Below the pieces are notes generated by a model, which was not told the DNA's origin, did no database searches, and was given only the letters and a program-made list of their open reading frames with translations. This document shows, one piece after another, positions 55,506 through 64,000 of a stretch of 64,000 bases of DNA (position 1 is the stretch's first letter; each line of letters opens with the position of its first letter). Source of the stretch: Castor canadensis. Its lineage: Eukaryota; Chordata; Mammalia; Rodentia; Castoridae. The stretch spans positions 164,274,583-164,338,582 of the forward strand of contig NC_133390.1 in the NCBI RefSeq assembly GCF_047511655.1. Reading direction: 5' to 3'. The position numbers were made by a program, and so were the translations under genes.

Positions 55506-56388
55506 TGTGTGCTTACACACAGATAAAATATGTGCTGTCTGGTTTTAATGTTAATTCTAGATTAAAAAATATATATTTTTAGTATAATATATACCAAATA
55601 CTGCATGGGAATATACTAAAAATGTTATTCTGAAACTCTGCGCCTGCCCCCGCCCCCAACCAAAGGAAGCCTCTTCACAAATCTAGGTGTCTCCCTGCTC
55701 CACGATGGCTTCTTCATCCCTTCAGTCCACCCAGAAGGCGGATCATGCAGAAAGCAACCACTCTCCTGTGGGCAGGGACTGAGAGTGGTCAGGCCAGGAG
55801 CTTCTTTTCTGCAGTGCTTTTGAGTCCAACCCAGATCCTCATTGTTCTTGCCTTGGGACTTGGAGAAAGTTGGTCTTTGTTCCTTCCTGATCCTTGATTT
55901 TCCTCTTTCCAGTGGGGCTGGTAATCCTCACTTACTGGCTATTCAAAAGCAGTAAAGATAAATGACTCACAATAGAACAAGAATAGTGTCAACCACTTGA
56001 CATTGATCTGCCCCACCAATAATCCTTTAGGTACAAATTATAGCTATCTTCATTTTACAGGAGGTGGGGGTGCTGCTCCCTTTTCCCCCAGGGAAGCCAT
56101 ATTTCGGCTCCACTCTCCTTCATCTCAGTCTAGCTCCTGCCTTTGTCCTCTAGGGTTCTGGCTAGGGCTGAGCCAGAGCTTAGACATCAAGAGCTGTTTG
56201 GGTAGCACTAACTTGTCACAGCCACCATGCTTCCATTTCCACTGACCTTGTGAAGTACCTTTCTAGTAGAAGCCAATACTTACTTCACCTTTTTTCCTAT
56301 TTTCCATTTTATCCTGCAGGTATCCTACAAGTATGGGGCCTCCAGACAGCACGAGTAGCAAGTCCTGAGGCCCTGCCCTTGAGCTTGT
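55506..56388. other. intergenic, nothing recognised
   Basis: AT-rich then mixed sequence. No gene or repeat that I can support. Confidence 0.4.
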
Positions 56389-57041
56389 AAACTTCAGAGG
56401 CTAATGAAGAAGAACGAAATGTTATCATTCGCTGGTAAATGGATGGAATTGGAGAACATCATTCTGAGTGAGGTTAGCCTGGCTCAAAAGACCAAAAATC
56501 GTATGTTCTCCCTCATATGTGGACATTAGATCAAGGGCAAACACAACAAGGGGATTGGACTATGAGCACATGATAAAAGCGGGAGCACACAAGGGAGGGG
56601 TGAGGATAGGTAAGACACCTAAAAAACTAGCTAGCATTTGTTGCCCTTAATGCAGAGAAACTAAAGCAGATACCTTAAAGCAACTGAGGCCAATAGGAGA
56701 AGGGGACCAGGAACTAGAGAAAAGGTTAGATCAAAAAGAATTAACCTAGAAGGTAACACCCACGCACAGGAAATCAATGTGAGTCAATGCCCTGTATAGC
56801 TATCCTTATCTCAACCAGCAAAACCCCTTGTTCCTTCCTATTATTGCTTATACTCTCTCTACAACAAAATTAGAGATAAGGGCAAAATAGTTTCTGCTGG
56901 GTATTGAGGGGGGGAGCGGGAGGGGGTGGAGTGGGTGGTAAGGGAGGGGGTGGGGGCAGGGGGGAGAAATGAACCAAGCCTTGTATGCACATATGAATAA
57001 TAAAAGAAAAAAAAAAAAAAAAAAAAAAACTTCAGAGGCTA
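56389..57041 (+). mobile_element. 5'-truncated young L1 (3' end) with 15-bp target-site duplication
   Basis: The body at 56404-57002 runs from gaacgaaatgttatcattcg through gtatgttctccctcatatgt and aatagtttctgctgggtatt to a G-rich 3' UTR, an AATAAAA signal near 56998-57004 and a long A-tail ending about 57029. The direct repeat aaacttcagaggcta occurs at 56389-56403 and 57027-57041. The 5' part of the element is absent, as after incomplete reverse transcription. The clean A-tail and exact duplication suggest a recent insertion. I recall this 3' end as abundant in beaver. Confidence 0.93.
56911..56972 (+). repeat. G-rich, quadruplex-prone tract of the L1 3' UTR
   Basis: Eight or more GGG runs in about 60 bases (gggggggagcgggagggggt and following) on the L1 sense strand. 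G-rich polypurine tracts in the 3' UTR are a known trait of several mammalian L1 lineages. Confidence 0.85.
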
Positions 57042-57770
57042 GAACCAAACCAGAACCAAGATCCTAACCACTGGGCTTGATGAACCTCATTTCTGACTTA
57101 AGAAATTTTGTGGTTTCCAGAGCAGGCAAATGAACAAATAATTCTTGTAAGAAACAGCATTAAGGCATTCAGTGTAGTAAAGTTTTCAACAGCGTGTGAC
57201 ATTTTTTGTGTTCCATTTTTCCTAGTTCTTCACTGTGTTCTAGTCTTTGAGGGACAAAGGTCCAGACTGGTATGACAAAAGCCAAGAATGGGGTACTGTA
57301 TTTTCCTACTAGTAGGACCATGGGACCTAGCCCCAGCTCTGCTGTGATTAAGATAGCCTTGGCAGTCTCTGATGGTTTTGTCAGGCAGGTGAGATGTAGC
57401 TTCCCTTTGCCCTGCCCCAACTATGCAGAGAACAAAGTCAGTTTATTGCAAACACACACCAAAACACTAATCAAGTGCACTGGACTGTGCTGTTCCACCC
57501 TTGTATAAGGAGGTAGTACCTACTGGGACAGAGGCTGAGGTAAAGAATGAACCAAGACTCTTCATTAGTAAGCTATTACTCCATCCAGAGGAGGGTTCCC
57601 TGAGTCTTCATTAGAGATCTATAAAGCCTGTAATACTTTACTTCAAAATGGTAACAGAGGACTCTAAAGCCTTACTCTAACAATGCCCCATCCATTCTCC
57701 AGGCCATTTGTGCACCCATCTGTTGGTACTTGGGTAGGGACTCCACAAGGTGAGGCTGGGCCTACCATAT
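57042..57770. other. intergenic, nothing recognised
   Basis: No gene or repeat that I can support. Confidence 0.4.
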
Positions 57771-57772
57771 TT

Positions 57773-58100
57773 TATTTTTCAGTACGGGGGATTGAACTCA
57801 GGGTCTCTTGCTTGCTAGAGCACTCTAGACTTGACACACAGTCCCAGTGATTTTGCTTGTTTGGTTTTGCCAAAGCTGGCCTCAGACTGCAACCTTCCTA
57901 CCCTCCACATCTTGAGTAATTTGGATCACATGCACCACCATGGCCCAGCCCCCTGCTCAGACTTAAATGAGGCTTCAGCATTTTTCCTCTGGCCTTGTTA
58001 TAAAGAAGCTTTTTTTTTTTGGCAGTACTGGGGTTTGAACTCAGGGTTTCATGCTTGCTCAGCAGGCACTCTACTAGTTGAGCCACTCTGCCAGCCCTCC
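57773..58100 (-). mobile_element. two inverted SINEs, composite-type and tRNA-type
   Basis: 57773-57945 holds an inverted tRNA module (cagtacgggggattgaactc) followed by a B1-like module (ccaaagctggcctcagactg ... tggatcacatgcaccaccat). 58009-58100 is a separate inverted tRNA monomer (ggcagtactggggtttgaac ... gttgagccactctgccagccc-like) with its own T-run. Confidence 0.8.
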
Positions 58101-58629
58101 TCCTGCCTTCTTGATGTCTTTTCACACAGCTCTTCTATGACTGAGGAGGCATGCTTCCCAAAGCAAAGGACCACTAAGTTCTTAAAAAGCCTTGAGAACT
58201 TCACCTATAAGGGTATTCCTGTATTTTATGGGCCTGCTCCAACCCACAGAAATCTAGTTCCCTCAGAAGTCCCAGGGGTGAGCTCTGAGATAGGACTTCT
58301 GTTGTAGGTTTTAAGGAAATGGTGTTGGGGAGGCATCAGCTGAAAGCACACAATCGGTTCTGGGAGCAGGATGCCTTGCTGCCAACTCCCTTCCACAGCA
58401 TGTTTTAACCTGTGCTCTGTTAGGTTGACAGACAGGTCAGGTCAGCTCTCATGAATGATTATTCAGCAAGTCCTTAGCAGGGCACCTAGCACCATTTGGC
58501 CCCTAAGATAGGGGATTCCTCATGTGCATAGGATGCATTCATAAAATGCCCAGGCAGCAAGAAACATCCAAATGCCAGTGAATTCCTCAAATACAAATCT
58601 GACTTTTAAACATTTTTTTAAATTCAGGA

Positions 58630-61018
58630 TTAAGACCACAGACAATTTATTATGTAAGATATGGGTGAAGAATGATCAGGGGAAGTTATGGTTGTGAGTG
58701 ACATGGAATTAGATGAAGAGGCTCACGTTTGCTGAAGAGAGTTTAAATTTGGCTTTTGCTCTTGGAAACGTCAAAATAATCATAAGAAGCACTTGTGCCT
58801 TACAGAGCAAATAATCCACAGAGCGTCAGTTTCATTTTGCAAACAGGGTCACAACAGCAGTCAAACAGAAGCCTGAACACCCGAGAGCTAACATACAGGT
58901 TCGATAAGATATAACAACGGATTGTGCATGCTGGTGGGGTTTTAAGTCAGATCCACATTGAACCGTGTGACCTACTGGAGGTTTAAGTGGAACCTAAGGA
59001 ATGCAGCTTTTCCATACAAAACAACAACAACACAAGGACAACAAAGAAAATCAGACTCTGCTGATGTCTATAATACTCATTTGCAGTAAGGCTTTCAAGA
59101 TACAGAAATTTTTATAGCATTTGTATTTTAAGGATTTAGGGCAAATACATTTTTTTTCTACTCAATAAAAAGAAAATTAGTACTTAAAAGGTTCAAAAAT
59201 ATATCGATTGAGTGATTTTTTTTTTTACATAAATAAATTATATTGATTTTTAGGATTTAACAGCTGAAAAAACCCTTTCTGCTTCCACTGGAGGCAAAAC
59301 TGAATGAAATGTTAGTTAAATAGAGAGAGCAGCATTTCTAAGAAATCTGTTGTCAGCATTATAGGCTATCTAGACTACAAAGATGTCATTAAATAGGATT
59401 TACTCAGTTCTTGGATTCTTTCTTCTTATAGGATCAATTATAGAATTTCTAGTTTATATCTGTGATTCATAAAACTGGGACTCCACTTATTGAAAATACA
59501 TCTTATTAACTTTTTCAATCATGACTTAACAGACTTCTTTGAGATGCTCATTTTAACATTTACATAATTTATAATTCCAAATGTATAAAAGACAATGACA
59601 AAAGCATCATAAATAAATAATGCAAACTGAAAGTTATGTCAAACTTTTGGACCTTCTGATAAATTAGCAAAACTGTAACAGAAACAGAAAAAAAAAATAC
59701 AGTAAATCGTGACAACAAAAAGTGAAATTGGTACTAGTAACACCTGCCACATTTCCAGGCCCTGTGAGCCCTGCGCCCCCAGAGTGCTGAGCTGAAAACT
59801 CATTTCAAGTCTCAAGAGTGAACCGTCCATGAAGAAGACCACCAGCTGGGATGTGATGTGAGTGGTAGGGTGAAAGAAAATGGGAAGCTGAAGTGCTGCT
59901 TGGACAGGTTCTTCCCTGCTCAGTTCCTAAATGTGGAGAAGCGAAGGAAGGAGAGAGAATACTGTTGGCTTGCAACAGAGTCTCTGCTAAACTGATCACT
60001 GATACAAACAGAGTAGAGAAATAATGGGGAGAGGGAAAAGACTTTTCACAGTTGTAGTGTAAAAGGTGGTGCACATGTTTGCAACCTTAAATAACCCTGA
60101 TGACAGAGCCTAGCAAGTGGAGCAATTATCTTCTCACAGGCTCTGGAAAGCCTTATTCTTGGTAAAGGAAAGCAGAGAGGCAAATTAGTGGCTAGGAAGT
60201 TCTTGGGAGAACGAGGTGCAAGCAGAGTGCTAGTTGTGTGCTGGTGAAGCAGTGTGCGGCTCTCTGGAGTGTGAGCACTTGCCCTACTCTTGTGAAGCTT
60301 TCTCCAATCGAGTCATTTTTTCACTGGGGAGAGGGATGATATGTATTCATAAAATAGTGCCTCGTCAGCCAGTATTTCTGTGGGTGTCTGAAAACCAGGA
60401 AGGGGAAATATTACTACCAGTAAGGTTCCTGGTTTTTTTTATAAAGAAATCAATATATGTATTTCAACCATTAGTTTATATGCTTCTGACTATACTACTC
60501 ACCTCATAAAATAGGGACACAATTAAAAAAAACAAAAAACAAACCCAATACACTAGCACTTTCTTTTCCTGTGCTTTTTTGGTAGTTTCCTTATTATATT
60601 CTTCCTATTTGACCTAGCTCACACCAAAAAAGAACTCCCTTTGTCTCTCTTCTCTGGCTCTTCATGTCAATTTCTAAACAGCTTCCTTTACCCATTTTCT
60701 TCCTCAGGTAAATGAGAAACTTGGAAGGAAAGGGGGTAGGGCGTGTCACCAAGTACTGTATTAACTACGATTGCTGGAATGAACAACTGGATAACAGAAG
60801 AATTCTGTGCCTCCTAGACTAGGCAGACAACACTTATCTAATGAAGTGGCAAGACCCTGCAACTATTAACATCTGTTACCACAGTTCTCAGACAGGAAAT
60901 CAGGTAGGTCATATTACTTATGGAAACACAGGTTCTTATGAAGGTGGAGTAGGGAAGTAACAAACCTTTATGGGATAAGAAACTTACAAGTCACAACAAT
61001 TTCTTAAATGAAAAAGTT
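58630..61018 (-). other. CHD6: CHD6 3' UTR
   Basis: AT-rich, repeat-free sequence directly follows the CHD6 stop codon on the minus strand and runs to an AATAAA at 58651-58646. The absence of SINEs over 2.4 kb, in a region otherwise full of them, supports a transcribed, constrained UTR. The length is in line with the long CHD6 3' UTR known in other mammals. The end point is inferred. Confidence 0.65.
58646..58651 (-). terminator. CHD6: probable poly(A) signal AATAAA of CHD6
   Basis: Plus-strand TTTATT reads AATAAA on the minus strand, 2.37 kb beyond the stop. I saw no other canonical minus-strand hexamer between it and the stop. Confidence 0.5.
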
Positions 61019-61915
61019 CTAATTGGTGTTGCTGTTTGAGTCTTTGAGTCCCCCTTCCCCACCCCGTGCCATGTGTTCTCTCTCTGGGGGCAAAGGGGTA
61101 CTGGACTCACTGCAGTTCTGATCATTGCCTGGCTCCTTCTCACATCCAAGAGCAGGCTCTGGATTGGGGTTAGGGTTGTCCCCCTTTGCTTTCTTCTTCT
61201 TCCTCTTCTGGCTCTCCAGACTGACTATTTCTGAGTGCCTGGCCTGTTGCATGGCTGGCACAGTCATGCCCATGCCAGGGGAAAGAAACATGGATGGATA
61301 GATGAGTCCAGGTGACACTCCTGGGATGAGAAATGGGTTAAAAGCCACAGGATTGCTAGTAGTTATTGCAGGTTCAGACTGATCGGAAAATGGACTAGGA
61401 CCAGGCTTGTCTTCAGCTAGTGTGTCTGTTTTTACATCGTGGCTACTCAGCTTGTCTTCCACAGTCTTTTCTGTGGCTGCTGTACCACTTTTTGTTGTGC
61501 TTGAGAGAGATGCTGGTACAGTGGAGGTGCAGGTGGTTGCCATGGGTGTGTTGAGAAGTCCCCCAACACCAAACATCTGGGGCACGGCGGCCATGCCTGG
61601 TAGCATCATGGGTAGCATGCTCAGGGTGCTCTTGACTTCTTCACCTGTAGGCATAGTGGTGAAGCCAGCCGGGAAACCTACCAGCCCCGTGAGGGGGATG
61701 CCTGGCATATTTCTCATGTTCTGCAATCCCACCAGGTCCATGCCTGCAATCAGCCCATTCATGAACAGGGGCCCCATTCCAGAGGGAGAGTCTGCCACAA
61801 TGGTGGGAGCTTTCAGGAGTTCACTCCGAGGCCGCCTCCCCCTCCTGCGGGGGACTGCATCCCGAAGACCAGGCTCTGCCAGGGTGTGATTGAACTTGTT
61901 TTCTGGGAGAAATCC
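61019..61915 (-). CDS. CHD6: CHD6 last coding exon (C-terminal 298 residues)
   Basis: CHD6 is an SNF2-type, chromodomain-helicase-DNA-binding ATPase that remodels nucleosomes in the nucleus. Only its final coding exon is in the window. The acceptor (tttgtccttttccag) ends at 61916. The exon starts GFLPENKFNHTLAEPG in phase 0 and stops at TAG (61021-61019). It contains the basic stretch RRRGRRPRSELLKAP and the Gly/Met/Pro-rich tail typical of CHD6 (GLQNMRNMPGIPLTG, MLPMMLPGMAAVPQ, FNPFLIPGVSPGLIYP). A basic QKRKKKKAKGDN tract lies near the end. Reading upstream past the acceptor stays open for about 50 codons, but that is intron. Earlier exons encoding chromodomains, helicase, SANT and BRK regions lie beyond the right edge. 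Confidence 0.95.
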   Translation of the reverse strand, partial: GFLPENKFNHTLAEPGLRDAVPRRRGRRPRSELLKAPTIVADSPSGMGPLFMNGLIAGMDLVGLQNMRNMPGIPLTGLVGFPAGFTTMPTGEEVKSTLSMLPMMLPGMAAVPQMFGVGGLLNTPMATTCTSTVPASLSSTTKSGTAATEKTVEDKLSSHDVKTDTLAEDKPGPSPFSDQSEPAITTSNPVAFNPFLIPGVSPGLIYPSMFLSPGMGMTVPAMQQARHSEIVSLESQKRKKKKAKGDNPNPNPEPALGCEKEPGNDQNCSESSTPLPPEREHMARGGEGGLKDSNSNTN

Positions 61916-64000
61916 CTGGAAAAGGACAAAGAAACACAAAATGCTCACAATTACTGGGCAGCAGCTGGGGGTGGTGGGAGGGGCTCCCAGTGGGAGGAAT
62001 GTCTCCTGCCCATAGCTCTGTAAGTTTCCTCTCTTAGAGGCTGAGAGCATTTGGTGGCACAGGAACAACTAGGGTATCTGTCACTGCCAAACAGTGCTTT
62101 CAGCACTCTCACTGGTAAAAGCAGTGTCCACTGTGTAAAAAGATGGCAGAGCTAGAGTAGAGACTAGTGCTGAAGATGCCTCAGTCTCCTTGAGATTCTT
62201 ACTGTGTGGTCCCTTCAGCAGTACACAGCATTTACTTTCCTCTTGACCCAGGAAGGTTTATATTGAACGAGCAAAGCAGAGTATACAGGATGGGGTTTTG
62301 GAGTCAGAGAGACTACAGCTTAAACCCTGACTTGGCACCCCTCAGCTGTGGGGCTCTGGATGGGTCAGTTTTGGTGAAAAAGGGTGATGATTCTTACTTA
62401 AAGTCATTAAAAGTGAAGTGCTTAACACATTACCCAACCCACAGGAAGCACTATTTACTAGCCATGAGTGTGCCCTATCCTCACCTGGATCCCAAGCTCC
62501 TGGAGGGCATGACTTGGGGTGCAAGGGGTACAAGTGGGTTGTAGAAATGAAAGAACTCTTCAACACTGCTGGGGAAATGACACCCAAATAAATGGTGACA
62601 TCTCAAGTCTGGACTCTTCCCCTTCCTGCCCCAGGACTATGCCACACAGTATCACAGGAGAGCAGACTGCCTCAGAGGTGGTAGCAGATTGTAGCCCACA
62701 CTGTCAGGCAGCCAGGGACTCTGCAGGGTAGTGAGGACACAGCCAGGAACCTGCTCCCCAGAACAAAATGGTCTGGTTGTGGAGAAGTAATTACATAAAT
62801 TATTGCAATTACAATGGGTTTACCTCAATATTTATTTCACAGATGTAAATCCCTGTATAAAAAGAAACTTGTTTTTCCTACAGAAAGGTGGCGATTTCTT
62901 TCAGGATGCAGTGCCCAGTCCCTAGGCCATGGATAACTGCACACCTGTCTATTGCCTTCCACCACCCCTTGCTCTGTCAGTTCATTAAGTAATACAGGAT
63001 TAGAAGGAGGCCACTAATACTTGTGTTGTCGAGCAGTCGTGTCTTTTTTTTTCACACAGAGAGGGAGTATAAAAGGAAAAAGTCCTTCCCTGTTGGTACA
63101 TGGCAAGTTGGGTGCCCCTTCCCAGCTACAGAGAAGTATAGCACCTCTCACTGTCTGGCATCTCCTTCCTACAGTCCCATTACAAAGTTAGTGTTAATTT
63201 TACCACCTTTTCTCAATTCCAGCAAGGAGAAGTCAGGATGTTGAGTGGCCCCTGATGGGACTGTGATACTGGACAGTGTCTATCTAGGGACACAAATGAC
63301 CATCAGGTTGGAATGTGGAGATTGCAGAGCAGCATGAGGTGGAAGAGCTCACTAGGCCACCAGCATGGAGGAGCTCATGCACATCTATAAGCTGCATCTG
63401 GTGCCTTTTCAGGACTCTCCTTTGTGCAAATGCCTTCCCTTCCTGCAAATCTGGAGTGAGTTCCAAGGCTCCACCAGCTCACAGCCTCCTGTCTTTGAAA
63501 ATAAGACGTGGAACTTGGCTATACTCCTCAACAGAGCAGACTCTTGGGGCAAGAAAGGAGGTGCAGGTCTTACCCAGAGACACAAGAAGAGCCAGAGAAA
63601 CCCTATTATAAGGGCTTAGAGTCCTACAAAATATGGAGTGATGTCAGCGAAGCTAAGAATGTCTAAGGGTTGAGACTGGGACTGGCCCTGAGAGCAGTAA
63701 AAAATTTACTTGCTACTTTCCTAAGGATTGACTTAGGAACTTTAACTCATAGCTCTGACATTTCTCATTGTTTTCATGTTTCTATTCTCAGAACTATTAC
63801 AGAACACTCAACAGAGCTCTGCTTAAGGGGCAGTTTTGAGTTATCTGGTCACACTGGTTTCAGGTTATCAGGGAGCTGCAAGGACACGCATGGTAGGCTC
63901 CAAGAGAAGAAGCTGCTGGGATATGCTGATTTCCCCACAGGGAGTGGTCAGTACCTCAAAGGGTATTTAGGTAGTAGGGGTGGTGGTGACAGGAAGAGCA
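61916..64000 (-). other. CHD6: CHD6 last intron (partial)
   Basis: From the acceptor of the last exon to the window edge. I found no further CHD6 coding exon by eye on the minus strand, so the penultimate exon is probably beyond 64000. No SINE is evident here, which is unusual for this window. Confidence 0.5.

Noticed and set aside
61916-62068. Extension of the CHD6 C-terminal frame upstream to a Met at 62068.
   Set aside because: A pyrimidine-rich acceptor ends exactly where similarity to CHD6 begins. The extra residues resemble intron translation.
63284-63619. Overlapping short frames on both strands as possible CHD6 exons.
   Set aside because: Their translations do not resemble CHD6, and matching splice borders on the minus strand were not found.

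Overview
This window is mammalian nuclear DNA with spliced genes, a CpG-island promoter, mammal-wide repeats (MIR, L2, MER5/MER20 hAT elements, MaLR LTRs) and rodent-type SINEs. ID-like tRNA elements, 7SL-derived B1 monomers, B1-tRNA dimers and a longer B1+B1+tRNA composite occur together with a young L1 3' end that I associate with beaver. A castorimorph rodent, most likely beaver (Castor), fits best. That assignment rests on remembered repeat style and is an inference.

Three protein-coding genes are present, in the order known from human chromosome 20q12: LPIN3 (+), EMILIN3 (-), CHD6 (-). LPIN3 is complete. Its 19 coding exons between 9602 and 21240 join in frame into an 849-residue lipin phosphatidate phosphatase with a DIDGT catalytic motif. 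Non-coding first exons probably lie in CpG-rich sequence at about 1.1-1.25 kb and/or 5.3-5.6 kb. EMILIN3 is complete on the minus strand. Its four coding exons between 28058 and 23262 give a 766-residue secreted protein with an EMI domain and coiled coils, read from a CpG island at 27.5-28.4 kb. LPIN3 and EMILIN3 converge tail to tail, with predicted poly(A) signals about 600 bp apart. At the right edge lie the last coding exon of CHD6 (61915 to 61019, minus), a probable 2.4-kb 3' UTR and part of the last intron.

The 30 kb between EMILIN3 and CHD6 shows no gene I can support. It holds nested repeats: MaLR LTR fossils carrying SINEs, an L2 split by a MaLR that is itself split by a SINE, a U6 snRNA retrocopy inside a composite SINE, a 5'-truncated L1 with an exact 15-bp target-site duplication, and long dinucleotide and G/C-rich tracts.

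The three genes are not known to share a pathway: lipid synthesis (LPIN3), extracellular matrix (EMILIN3) and chromatin remodelling (CHD6). The arrangement reflects conserved synteny. The most notable protein-level signal is that LPIN3 differs at two acidic positions I recall as conserved from yeast Pah1 to human lipins, although its catalytic motif is intact. I found no clear candidate for a new biological system.
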